From Acidimicrobiaceae bacterium (GTDB lineage Bacteria > Actinomycetota > Acidimicrobiia > Acidimicrobiales > RAAP-2), in contig PMTF01000006.1 of NCBI GenBank assembly GCA_003167415.1, positions 1 through 64,000 of the forward strand: DNA of 64,000 nt, read 5' to 3'. The first letter of the stretch is position 1; every line of letters begins with the position of its first letter. Positions 55,948 through 63,995 of the stretch are shown here, in pieces. Below the pieces are notes generated by a model that saw only the letters and a list, made by a program, of their open reading frames with translations, made no database searches and was not told the origin of the DNA. The position numbers and the translations under genes are program-made.

Positions 55948-57189
55948 ATGCGTCTCCGTTTGATCACATTCTTCTTGGTAGTGATCGCGGTGATAGTGCT
56001 GCTGTATGCGTTCGGAGGCGTCAAAAAGAATCCCACGAATCAGGCCTCGTCGAATCTAAATGGAAGTCCGTCGGCCAGATTTACGCCGATTTCGACTTCG
56101 TTCCCAACGGCTACCCGGGGCTGGGTCCTCGGTACGGTGCGCTGCTCCGTCCGACCAGCCTGCGTGCAACTTCGTTTCACGCGCGACGGCGGCGCTGCTT
56201 GGACGCCGGAAACGCTACCCAGAGCGCTTCTGACGCCGGTCGACCAGAAGTACCACAACTCAATTGCCGCCCTCAACTCGTCGGGCCTCAATGTTCGTTT
56301 CGCGAACGCACGCGACGGATGGATCTATGGCACAGTTGCAAACTTTGACTACTTCGGAGGAATTACGACCTCGCAATGGCTGGTACTTCTTTGGTCGACG
56401 CACGATGGCGGGGTGACATGGACGAAATTGAACCCTCCGGGTCTCGCGTCACAGGGTCCAATCTATGACCTCGAGGTTTCCAATCATGAGGCCTATCTGC
56501 TGGGAGAAGGACCGAAGTTCACCGCAGTACTAGTGGAGTCACCCGTTCACAGTGATCACTGGAGCGTCGTCACGACACCGCCTTTGCAACCCCCCGCCGG
56601 CGGCAGTGAGACCAGTGGCAACATCGCAGTGAGCGGGCACGCGGGTTGGCTCGTTGAGGGAAACGATCGTGGTATCACGGGAAGTTTGCGTCTCAATCGA
56701 GAGAGTCAATGGACTGCGTGGTCGCCACCTTGCGCGTCCGTGGGTGACAGCTACGTCGTACCTGTGGTGAGTGACGCCCGTCATCTCGTCGCAGTCTGTG
56801 AAATAGGAGGCGTGTTCTCCCAACCGTCGCCGACCGCCCCACCAGGCGCAACGCCGGGCTCGTGGTGGCTCTACGTGTCGAACAACGCAGGCTCGAACTT
56901 TTACGCTGTGCGCAAATTGCACGGCGCAGGCGGTTACTTCTCTGCGCTTGCGTCGCCAACCCCCGATGTCTTCTTCTTTCAGTACGATCTTGGCTCTGGC
57001 CTGGAACTGGTGATCAGTCGGGATGCGGGGAGGCATGCGCACGTTGTCTTTCACGGTCCCGTGACCTACTTGCACTTCATAAATACGACTGACGGAATCG
57101 GCATCGCCGAGTCACCGTCCAATACTTCTGAGATGATCGTGACACACGATGGGGGAAGGTCCTGGTTCGTCCAACGATTCACCTCTTGA
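55948..57189 (+). CDS. secreted BNR/beta-propeller protein 2
   Basis: The 413-residue product starts with a signal/anchor helix (LITFFLVVIAVIVLLYAFGG) and has Asp-box units RFTRDGGAAWTPE, STHDGGVTWTKL, VSNNAGSNFYAV, ISRDAGRHAHV and VTHDGGRSWFV. It is a paralogue of the protein at 54538-55758 (shared WTAW, PTAPPGATPGSWWLYVS against PPNWNNGASWLFIS). TAGATT lies six bases before the ATG, so the message may be leaderless. Confidence 0.75.
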   Translation: MRLRLITFFLVVIAVIVLLYAFGGVKKNPTNQASSNLNGSPSARFTPISTSFPTATRGWVLGTVRCSVRPACVQLRFTRDGGAAWTPETLPRALLTPVDQKYHNSIAALNSSGLNVRFANARDGWIYGTVANFDYFGGITTSQWLVLLWSTHDGGVTWTKLNPPGLASQGPIYDLEVSNHEAYLLGEGPKFTAVLVESPVHSDHWSVVTTPPLQPPAGGSETSGNIAVSGHAGWLVEGNDRGITGSLRLNRESQWTAWSPPCASVGDSYVVPVVSDARHLVAVCEIGGVFSQPSPTAPPGATPGSWWLYVSNNAGSNFYAVRKLHGAGGYFSALASPTPDVFFFQYDLGSGLELVISRDAGRHAHVVFHGPVTYLHFINTTDGIGIAESPSNTSEMIVTHDGGRSWFVQRFTS

Positions 57190-57214
57190 TTGTCGTGGTG
57201 ACATTCGAGTCGCA

Positions 57215-57257
57215 GGGCCGACGTGACAGGTCTGCAACCCTTCATTGGCGGTTGACC
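57215..57257. repeat. GTCGG dispersed repeat, long copy 2
   Basis: GGGCCGACGTGACAGGTCTG and then CAACCCTTCATTGGCGGTTG form a 43-bp unit close to those at 58612-58660 and 59694-59738. It starts 26 bp after the stop of the BNR protein 2 gene. Confidence 0.55.
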
Positions 57258-57261
57258 AAAA

Positions 57262-57278
57262 GCCTTATGAAATAAGGC
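57262..57278. repeat. core-site-like inverted repeat
   Basis: GCCTTATGAAATAAGGC has 6-bp arms around five bases, and TTTGCGGA follows soon after. The form resembles the core in the repeat at 44395-44412 (AAATAAGG, TTGCGGA). It lies right beside the tRNA-Ser-like remnant and could be a crossover site. Confidence 0.4.
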
Positions 57279-57285
57279 ACAAATT

Positions 57286-57330
57286 TGCGGAGGTACGGGG
57301 ACTCGAACCCCGGGCCCCTTGCATGCCATC
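57286..57330 (-). other. tRNA 3'-end remnant, probably tRNA-Ser
   Basis: On the minus strand the T arm CGGGG-TTCGAGT-CCCCG, acceptor strand TACCTCC and discriminator G followed by CA are intact. G73 and the GC-rich stretch before the T arm (a possible long variable arm) suggest serine. No 5' acceptor GGAGGTA or anticodon arm follows. The gap 57190-57618 holds this, the inverted repeat and the arm-type repeats, but no gene. Confidence 0.5.
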
Positions 57331-57433
57331 GGCTCGAAGCCAGTTCGACGGCGTTCGCCATGGTTCATTCTGGTTGCAATTACTGGGCAGTTCATCCGGC
57401 TCCGTTCGCGTAAATCTGCCTGAATTCAACTCA

Positions 57434-57480
57434 ACTGCTGAAGTTACTGCTGAAGTAAGGTCTTCAGCAGTTGCTTCAGC
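57434..57480. repeat. CTGCTGAAGT arm-type repeat cluster
   Basis: ACTGCTGAAGT occurs twice 12 bases apart (57434-57444, 57446-57456), followed by inverted CTTCAGCAGT (57462-57471) and a shorter CTTCAGC (57474-57480). The cluster is about 110 bp from the tRNA remnant, where integrase arm sites would lie. The units differ from the GGGCATA type, suggesting a different integrase. Confidence 0.5.
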
Positions 57481-57618
57481 GTTAGACGTCCGAGTTCTTT
57501 GAAGCCGGCACGAATTTCCCAGGTTTGTTGACTTCAAGTTTCTCGCCCCACCTGCTGAACGGAGTTCAGAGGTTCGTTTAGCGATACTCTCAGGCTTTGA
57601 AACTTTCAAGAAGGTGAA

Positions 57619-58413
57619 ATGTCTGATCTGAATGGCGGGGATCAATCGGCCCCAAGAAATCCTGCCGACCTAACCCTAACGACGGTGGGGCAAGTTATTG
57701 GACTGTTTGTCGTTCTTGTTCCTCTATGTGGTTACTTAGGCTTTCTGATCTTCTTCTCAATCAATTCCCGACTGTGGTCGTATGACGTATTCAATATCGC
57801 AATCGATCGATCGATCCCGTCCCTTGCAACTATCGGTGGGATGATTCTCTTCTTTTCACTTTTCGCAATTTTCCTCGAACACTTTGGAGCGCCACGTCGG
57901 GACAGTTCCCCGGATATGCGCAAAAGACGCCTTCGAGTGGTTCTTATTGGCGGAGCCGTCGTTCTACTTATTCTTCTTCTATTCGTTAATGCCTACTTTG
58001 CAATCTCATTTTTGGTCTATATTCCGATTTTCGGATGGTCGTACAGCAAGTGGCGTGTAGGAAACACGATCTCGTTCAGAAGTTTGTGGCGTCCACTGTC
58101 AATTCTCGTATTCATGTCTTCGTTGCTGGTGGCAGTTTTTTTGATCACTATGGATACTGGTTATGTGCGATTCACGCAGTCCGCGGGAATTCGTGGCGGC
58201 TATTACACGATCGTCGGAAGCAGCGGAGATCAGGAGTTGCTGCTTCCCTGTGCGATGAACAAACCGCTTATTTCAGTTAGCGATCAAACGCTGGTTTCCA
58301 TCGTGTATGAGAAAACGAAGGAGAGCTTCGGGAGTCAGGGATTAATCAATATTTTGGAAAGTGGAACGTGGCCATCGCTGGAGTCCGGTTCGAACTCTTG
58401 TCCGAACAATTGA
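57619..58413 (+). CDS. four-helix membrane protein of unknown function
   Basis: The 264-residue product has helices near 22-48, 68-88, 106-132 and 157-180, and a C-terminal extracytoplasmic domain of about 80 residues with two Cys (LLLPCAMNKP and SNSCPNN) which may pair. AAGAAGGTGAA precedes the ATG. No family is recognised. Base composition seems lower in GC than that of the sugar locus. Confidence 0.6.
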   Translation: MSDLNGGDQSAPRNPADLTLTTVGQVIGLFVVLVPLCGYLGFLIFFSINSRLWSYDVFNIAIDRSIPSLATIGGMILFFSLFAIFLEHFGAPRRDSSPDMRKRRLRVVLIGGAVVLLILLLFVNAYFAISFLVYIPIFGWSYSKWRVGNTISFRSLWRPLSILVFMSSLLVAVFLITMDTGYVRFTQSAGIRGGYYTIVGSSGDQELLLPCAMNKPLISVSDQTLVSIVYEKTKESFGSQGLINILESGTWPSLESGSNSCPNN

Positions 58414-58611
58414 TTCAATCTCAACCACGTGGGCGGGCGGTTCTTGCGCGTTTTTGTGTCCGAGATCCTTAAGAACGGAGGTCGCTTGTCGAAGGCTTGG
58501 TCGATTCCTTGTTCATTTACCTCTATCACTAACCGTGCAGGTGGGCGGAGCACCTCCGTTTATCGTGGCGCTTGACGAGGTTGGACTAACGCAAGATTGC
58601 AAACCTGTCGT

Positions 58612-58660
58612 GTCGGAGGTCCGACGTGACAGTTCTGCAACCTTTCATTGGCGCTTAGAC
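58612..58660. repeat. GTCGG dispersed repeat, long copy 3
   Basis: GTCGGAGGTCCGACGTGACA is followed by GTTCTGCAACCTTTCATTGG. The first 14 bases form a perfect hairpin (GTCGGA-GG-TCCGAC). It ends at the stop of the next, convergent gene. Confidence 0.55.
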
Positions 58661-59278
58661 GGAATCCCGAGTTGATAAATGCGATGAAGGATCCCAAACA
58701 CTCGTAATCGACTCGCTCACACCAAGATTGGACTTGCGCTGCAGCGCCTGGGTGGCCAGTAATCCGCTGGGCCCCTGTATGGCGGCAATTCGTCGGTAGA
58801 TCTCGGACACCGCTTCGGCAGCCTTGGTTTCCTCAGGCGACTTCTTGGAGGTTTCTAATCCCAATCCATTGACTCGAAGATGTGACCCGTCGCTTCGCCA
58901 GAAGATGGGCGCCCAACTCCCGTTTGTAGACCCAAGCACTTTCTGATATCGGCCAAGACCGACGCCCGCTACCTCAACGAACGAAAGGTGCCTCCATTTC
59001 GGGTCAGGAAGCCTTAACTCTGAATCAGTCACCGTGATGACCCTCCACATTTTGGTGGGATTGCGAAGCAGGAACGGCATAAGAATCAAATAGGGCAACA
59101 CCATGACCGTTAAAAACAGTCCGTTGATCCACGCAAACCCGCCGCCGCTGTTTGGTCCGACGCTCAATAGCTTGTACGCGAAAAATGCAACGTAGATGAA
59201 CATTCCGATCGCATAAACAATTAGGGCGACTCCAATCCAGGGCCGCCCGTATCGAAACGTGGAACGTATCGCACTCAT
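58655..59278 (-). CDS. two-helix membrane protein of unknown function
   Basis: The protein starting at 59278 has 207 residues with helices VALIVYAIGMFIYVAFFAY and INGLFLTVMVLPYLILMPFLL, and a cytoplasmic domain (RVITVTDSELRLPDPKWRHLSFVEV) that recalls bacterial PH-like membrane proteins. TATTCT is seven bases before the ATG, so it may be leaderless. The function is unknown. Confidence 0.55.
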   Translation of the reverse strand: MSAIRSTFRYGRPWIGVALIVYAIGMFIYVAFFAYKLLSVGPNSGGGFAWINGLFLTVMVLPYLILMPFLLRNPTKMWRVITVTDSELRLPDPKWRHLSFVEVAGVGLGRYQKVLGSTNGSWAPIFWRSDGSHLRVNGLGLETSKKSPEETKAAEAVSEIYRRIAAIQGPSGLLATQALQRKSNLGVSESITSVWDPSSHLSTRDSV

Positions 59279-59427
59279 CTCAAAGAGAATAGGTCTTGCC
59301 AATTCGAGTTGGCGTTTCGCGAGGTTAGTGACTGATACGTGAGTGATCGCTCGCGTCGAAGGGCCGACGTCAAGGATCTCCGACTGGCGAATCAGCTCAT
59401 GGTGCCGATTTGAACTACCTTCTGGGC

Positions 59428-59664
59428 ATGAAGACGTGGTCGAAGAGAAGGAGGATATTTCTGGTTGATTTGATCGTCGTGGAAGTTGCCTCGGTGTCAG
59501 CAATCTTATTTCTTGTAGGTTCACACAGCGTTGGCCGTGCTCTAACTATCTGCATCGTGATGCTCTTCGTGTTAGGGATTCACTTGGTCTTGAGACTTAC
59601 CTACTTCAAGAACATTCGGTCTGAGATTCTTGAAGAGCGGAATAATCGTCTGCCAAAGTTGTGA
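59428..59664 (+). CDS. small two-helix membrane protein
   Basis: The 78-residue product (TWSKRRRIFLVDLIVVEVAS start) has two helices, FLVDLIVVEVASVSAILFLVG and ALTICIVMLFVLGIHLVL. No ribosome site is clear, and a TTG at 59410 is also in frame. It is divergent from the previous gene. Its role is unknown. Confidence 0.5.
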   Translation: MKTWSKRRRIFLVDLIVVEVASVSAILFLVGSHSVGRALTICIVMLFVLGIHLVLRLTYFKNIRSEILEERNNRLPKL

Positions 59665-59693
59665 ATTGAATTCGTTGGATCTGCAGTCATTTG

Positions 59694-59738
59694 GTGGCCC
59701 GACGCAACAGGTTTGCAACCTTGCACTGGCGTCTTGCC
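59694..59738. repeat. GTCGG dispersed repeat, long copy 4
   Basis: GTGGCCCGACGCAACAGGTT followed by TGCAACCTTGCACTGGCGTC matches copies 2 and 3. It lies between a gene end and the promoter of the next gene. Confidence 0.5.
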
Positions 59739-59749
59739 TCTCTGCCCCG

Positions 59750-59777
59750 TTGACGATAATTGGTTAGACGGCATAAT
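59750..59777 (+). promoter_or_regulatory. promoter of the HEAT-like gene
   Basis: TTGACG (59750-59755) and CATAAT (59772-59777) are 16 bases apart. The in-frame GTG at 59784 is six bases after the -10 box, at the expected transcription start. Confidence 0.6.
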
Positions 59778-59783
59778 GGCTTG

Positions 59784-60449
59784 GTGGGGGACGAGTCGGC
59801 ACGAATCATTGAGGCACTAAAGGATGCTGGCGTCGCTGGGGCCGATCAGTTTGGCACCTTCGTCAACGACACTCACTTCCTTGCTCCTTCGAAATTCGAT
59901 GAGCGGGCCGCGATGCCCACGCTTCTTAAGCTCCTACCAACAATTCATGATTCACGCGATTTGTGGGCTGCCGTCGGGCATCTCGGACGGCCTTGGGCTC
60001 GACCCGTGGCTTTCGAGCCACTCCTCCAAATCTTCCTAATTCGAGCCGAGCAAGACCATCAATTGGGCTGGTCGATTGGAGATGCCCTGGTGACGACCGC
60101 GACCGCTTCAAACGTCGAAACCCTCCTAGAGATTTCTACGGATCGCAAATATGGCAGCGCGCGTCAGATGATTGTGTATTCGCTGTGGAGATTCAAGAAG
60201 GACGAGCAAATCAAGAACGCTCTCATCGGTCTCCTCAATGACTCTGACGTGAGTTTGCACGCAATGAGTGCACTGCGGCGAACAGTCGGAAACGAAGAGG
60301 CTATTGAATATTTGAATGTCGTTAGGGACGCATCGGATAATCAAACAATTCGCAAGCAAGCGCAGAAGGCTATTACGAAGAGCGAAACCGCGATCGCAAA
60401 GTCCACTCGAGCTCACCCGCACCATGGCTTGGGCACGCGGAACGATTGA
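59784..60449 (+). CDS. HEAT-repeat-like protein, probably leaderless
   Basis: The 221-residue protein is helical, with units such as MPTLLKLLPTIHDSRDLWAAV, MIVYSLWRFKKDEQIKNALIGL and HAMSALRRTVGNEEAIEYL that resemble HEAT/PBS-lyase repeats. These bind proteins or act as inhibitors. The GTG at 59784 fits the promoter; a TTG at 59760 would lie inside it. The partner is unknown. Confidence 0.6.
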   Translation: MGDESARIIEALKDAGVAGADQFGTFVNDTHFLAPSKFDERAAMPTLLKLLPTIHDSRDLWAAVGHLGRPWARPVAFEPLLQIFLIRAEQDHQLGWSIGDALVTTATASNVETLLEISTDRKYGSARQMIVYSLWRFKKDEQIKNALIGLLNDSDVSLHAMSALRRTVGNEEAIEYLNVVRDASDNQTIRKQAQKAITKSETAIAKSTRAHPHHGLGTRND

Positions 60450-60498
60450 GCCTAGAATCTCTCGCCAATTCCTTGGCGACGAAGAGCAGTTGAGCCAG

Positions 60499-60516
60499 TG
60501 TCGGAGGGCCGACGTG
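60499..60516. repeat. GTCGG dispersed repeat, short copy 5
   Basis: TGTCGGAGGGCCGACGTG is the hairpin part of the family. It lies in the 350-bp gap 60450-60799. A minus-strand frame of 65 codons (60452-60649) crosses it and is not supported. Confidence 0.45.
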
Positions 60517-60799
60517 CATCACGGATCAATTCGAACGGAAATTTGATTCCAATGGAGGAGTCGCCAATTTGGAACCGTATCGAACTACCCCGTCTTTGCC
60601 ACATGTCGTATAACTCCTGAAGCTCCTTATCTTCCCATGGCTCCATCATGCGCGAACATTAGCCCGAGCCAGCTGGAATTGTCCGAAAGCGCATTGCGAC
60701 TGAGCGCAGTTAGGAATTCAAAAAGCATTCAGAACTACGATGCTTTCTCGGGGGCAGGAGCGACGTCTTGACAGCTTTGAAGCGACACTGGAAGTGCAT

Positions 60800-61501
60800 A
60801 TGAACACCGGACTGGAAGTACTAAGCGCGGCGCTCGGCGCGGCGGCGCTTTCCACTATCGGGGCATTTGGCCTCGATTGGAGACGATCTAGTCGCGCACG
60901 CAAGTCAGCGGAGCACAAGGAACTCAGAGACGCTTGCATTGTAATTCTCGCGGGTGCAAACAAGATCGCGCTCAAATCGGCCATGATGCGAGCAAACATG
61001 TTCGCTCGGTCCGGGATTACAGAATCGCTGGACATCTTGACTCATCAGCGGAAGCCACCGGATCTCCTTGAAATCAGTGACTACATGTTCTCGGATTTAG
61101 GACTCGTGTTTGACGCCCAAGCGACGATCTGGCTGATTGGTGACGAGGAATTGATAAGAGGAGGTGGTGACGTCGTCCTCGCGATATCGGATGTAGCGGA
61201 GAAATCGACTGCTATTCCAAAGGACCGAAAAGTCGACCCTAATTCAACTACGGCTGAAAGGACCATCGTCGCACTCAGAAACTTGAAGTCACTGGCACCC
61301 GATCAGGATGCAGAAAGGGCAAGACAGATTTCCGTAAAGAGAATGAGTCATCGTTGCGCCTTATTCGGTCAAATGTTGCGCAAGAGAATTGGGACAAATG
61401 ATGTTGATGCGATTCTTCGCTCATTTCCAGGCTTGGCCGAACTCGAAGAGTCGGAAGGCTCCGAGGACGAAGAGCCTTCGTCAGTCGTCACTGATATTTA
61501 G
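60800..61501 (+). CDS. membrane-anchored protein of unknown function
   Basis: The start at 60800 follows GGAAG. A single N-terminal helix (LEVLSAALGAAALSTIGAFGL) leads to a helical cytoplasmic domain of about 200 residues (LRDACIVILAGANKIALKSAMM, MFSDLGLVFDAQATIWLIGD) with an acidic end (EESEGSEDEEPSS). Single-helix proteins of this style occur in phage and island cargo. No family is recognised. Confidence 0.55.
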   Translation: MNTGLEVLSAALGAAALSTIGAFGLDWRRSSRARKSAEHKELRDACIVILAGANKIALKSAMMRANMFARSGITESLDILTHQRKPPDLLEISDYMFSDLGLVFDAQATIWLIGDEELIRGGGDVVLAISDVAEKSTAIPKDRKVDPNSTTAERTIVALRNLKSLAPDQDAERARQISVKRMSHRCALFGQMLRKRIGTNDVDAILRSFPGLAELEESEGSEDEEPSSVVTDI

Positions 61502-61825
61502 CGACTTGCGGATGGCGTCTCTTCCCTTGTTTGACGTATATGTGAGTTCATCACGCTTCTCTTCCCTGGCCTTCGGTCTTGTTCGGTCCAGAAGCCCGAG
61601 GACGGCGGGCGCGAAGCGCCAAGCAGTCCGTTCGGGCCACCTGGGTGATCCCCAAAATCCGTTAATCCTTCGCAAATTCTGAAGTATTTGAGTCTCATCT
61701 CAAAGTTTTTGTTCGAAAACTCGAAATCGGGTGTGGCTGTCTTATAGAGGGCGAAATTATCGCTCCGCAGTTCTTGTTGCTGACGACCGTTGTCATTGGC
61801 TAAGTAGACAAGGAAATCAAACTCG
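61502..61825. other. 324-bp gap before the integrase
   Basis: No gene is supported. AAGGA lies about ten bases before the integrase start. No arm-type repeat of the GGGCATA or CTGCTGAAGT type is seen here. Confidence 0.5.
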
Positions 61826-62911
61826 ATGACTCGGCGTCACTTCGGATCGGTCAGAAAGCGTCCGTCAGGTCGCTGGCAGGCACTCTTCTGGCAGGACGAA
61901 CGCGTTCAATCGGCGGGCACATTCGCAACCAAAGCTGACGCTCAGGCATTTCTTTCTGCGATGGAGACGGACCTTCGAAGGGGTAAGTGGGTTGACCCAA
62001 AAGGAGGTCAGATAACGCTGAGTGAATACGCCAACGACTGGTTACGTCAGCGAACCGATCTGGCTGAACGAACTGCGGAACTGTACCGGCACGTCCTCGA
62101 TCGGCATCTACTTTCAGTCCTCGGCGCCTCAACGCTGGCTGGGCTTAGTCCCACCGCTATCCGTTCCTGGCACACGAACATCTCAAAGGACCATCTTGCG
62201 ACGGCATCGAAGGCGTATCGGTTGCTGTCGTCAATCAGGAGAACCGCCGTTACCGACGGGTTCATCTCGACCTCTCCCTGCAAGGTTGAAGGCGCCGGCA
62301 CAGAGCACGCGGCTGAGCGGCCGATCGCCACCATCGACGAGGTTGGTCTCCTTGCCAGTGCGATGCCTGAACATCTTCGAATCGTTGTTCTACTCGCCAC
62401 TTGGTGCCAACTACGTCGAGGTGAGATTCTGGGACTTCGAAGCATGGACATTGACTGCAAGCAAGGTGTAATCCCCATACTCCAAAGCCGCACGTTTGGT
62501 ATGGACGGCAAGCAGATCGTGAAGCTGCCTAAGTCCAACGCAGGTCGACGCGCAATTTCAGTTCCTCGACCGGTGATGAAAGCATTGATCCAGCATCTTC
62601 AGACATTCACAGCACCCGAACCCGAAGCACTTGTCGTCATCGGGAGGGATGGATCAACCCTCTCCAGAGACGCCCTTCAAGGATCGTGGGAACGAGCTCG
62701 ACTTTCCATTGGTCGACCGGACCTACGACTTCACGACATGCGCCACACCGGTCTCACGCTGGCTGCAGCAACAGGTGCCACAACGGCTGAGTTGATGCAC
62801 AGGGCGGGTCATGCTTCCGCGCCGGCTGCCCTGCGATATCAGCACGCTTCCAGAGATCGTGATCGCCATCTTTCCGAGGCCCTGGAGGAAATGATTCCTG
62901 AGTCGCCCTAG
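61826..62911 (+). CDS. int: tyrosine recombinase/integrase
   Basis: The 361-residue phage-type integrase has an N-terminal arm-binding domain (GSVRKRPSGRWQALFW), a SAM-like core-binding domain (LSEYANDWLRQRTDLAERT) and the catalytic domain with Arg198 (QLRRGEILGLR), Lys236 (PKSNAGRR), His303 and Arg306 (HDMRHTG), His329 (GHAS) and nucleophile Tyr338 (RYQHA). All key residues are present, so it may be active. It is the only integrase in the window and could have acted at the tRNA-like sites. Confidence 0.94.
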   Translation: MTRRHFGSVRKRPSGRWQALFWQDERVQSAGTFATKADAQAFLSAMETDLRRGKWVDPKGGQITLSEYANDWLRQRTDLAERTAELYRHVLDRHLLSVLGASTLAGLSPTAIRSWHTNISKDHLATASKAYRLLSSIRRTAVTDGFISTSPCKVEGAGTEHAAERPIATIDEVGLLASAMPEHLRIVVLLATWCQLRRGEILGLRSMDIDCKQGVIPILQSRTFGMDGKQIVKLPKSNAGRRAISVPRPVMKALIQHLQTFTAPEPEALVVIGRDGSTLSRDALQGSWERARLSIGRPDLRLHDMRHTGLTLAAATGATTAELMHRAGHASAPAALRYQHASRDRDRHLSEALEEMIPESP

Positions 62912-62984
62912 AGCATGATCCATTAGCCAGAGGAATGGAACTCGAGTTCTAAGCGTCTTGACGTGGAAGTTGCTTGTAAAACTT

Positions 62985-63884
62985 TCATTGTTGACCCTGC
63001 TGAATCAATATCGGCAGTAGGGACGTTCTGAACATTCCTCTCCCCTCGATCTGGATAGGCACTTCAATCGCCCACGAGCCGGGTGGAATTGCGTAGCCCA
63101 GGCTTCTCACAGATGAGGCCGTTCCGACAAGTAGTGGAATAGACCCCGTGCTGTCGGGCGCAATCCGATACTTGACCAACGGGGCAGCCTGGGCACCAAC
63201 GAATCCGCCGACACCTTCACCGGTGTGAGGATCGACGACGCGTGCCGTCACCCCACCGTTCGTGTCGATGACTGCCTCCGCGCTCCCTCGGTTATGAATC
63301 CGGAGCACGCCACTTGTCGTTCCACCGGATTTGACGACGATCTCGCCTTCGAGACTCACCTTGAACTCTTCATGGGGCAGCAGCGGCAACGGAGGCGGTG
63401 CGACAGCTGGCGGACCCTTCTCCCGGTGATTAGCGTCAAGGACTGGCGGGTACGGAAACACACCAACGCGGAGTTCGACGGCATCCCCAAAACGCCTATG
63501 AAAGCTCGCCGCTAGTCCCTCCTGATCCGCAGCAAGTTGGACAGTCACTCGCCCGCGGCCTATTCCCCATTGCAAGAACGCTCCTGGACGGTTTTTCGCC
63601 GTCGTATTCAATTCTCGACGTATCTCTTCGAGTTGGGACTTTGGGAATGGCGTCCGTTGAACCTCGAGCTGCTTGGGATGCTGCACAAGTTCACGAAGGG
63701 CCGCCTCGTGCTCAGCAAGGCGGTCGCCCACCATCAAGACGACGAGGCGAATGTGGGGTTCGTTTTCGAAGAGTTCTTCGACAAATTCGTCGGCGTGAAT
63801 CTCTCCATAACGGCGTACCGCCTCCACGTCTGAGCGGAACTTCGAGTGTTCGCGCTCAAGATCGGGATCGGGAGGCTGGGCCAT
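62985..63884 (-). CDS. island protein of unknown function
   Basis: The protein of about 299 residues is mostly soluble. The N-terminal part is helical (LEREHSKFRSDVEAVRRYGE); the middle has a Pro-rich link (PPAVAPPPLPLLP), and the C-terminal part has beta structure (EIVVKSGGTTSGVLRIHNRG, PPGSWAIEVPIQIEG) like an immunoglobulin-type domain. In-frame GTG (63899) and TTG (63905) codons are alternatives. It is convergent with the integrase. Confidence 0.55.
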   Translation of the reverse strand: MAQPPDPDLEREHSKFRSDVEAVRRYGEIHADEFVEELFENEPHIRLVVLMVGDRLAEHEAALRELVQHPKQLEVQRTPFPKSQLEEIRRELNTTAKNRPGAFLQWGIGRGRVTVQLAADQEGLAASFHRRFGDAVELRVGVFPYPPVLDANHREKGPPAVAPPPLPLLPHEEFKVSLEGEIVVKSGGTTSGVLRIHNRGSAEAVIDTNGGVTARVVDPHTGEGVGGFVGAQAAPLVKYRIAPDSTGSIPLLVGTASSVRSLGYAIPPGSWAIEVPIQIEGRGMFRTSLLPILIQQGQQ

Positions 63885-63966
63885 GAGTCCATTGTGCACG
63901 CTCAAGAAGTTGCAATGGATGGGTTCTCAGGATCGGACATTGCTGCACCAAGGGCAGGATCATTCC

Positions 63967-63995
63967 GGGCATACTGCGGGCATACTGCGGGCATA
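63967..63995. repeat. GGGCATACTGC tandem repeat at the right end
   Basis: GGGCATA occurs three times at an exact 11-base period, the same unit as at 53246-53263. The period of about one helical turn suits repeated protein binding, such as integrase arm sites. A tRNA or att site may lie just right of the window. Confidence 0.6.

Noticed and set aside
60452-60649. 65-codon minus-strand frame
   Set aside because: It crosses a dispersed repeat copy and has no recognisable motif; support is too weak.
63967-63995. Possible CRISPR array
   Set aside because: The unit is 11 bases with no unique spacers; it is a tandem direct repeat, not repeat-spacer units, and no cas gene is present.
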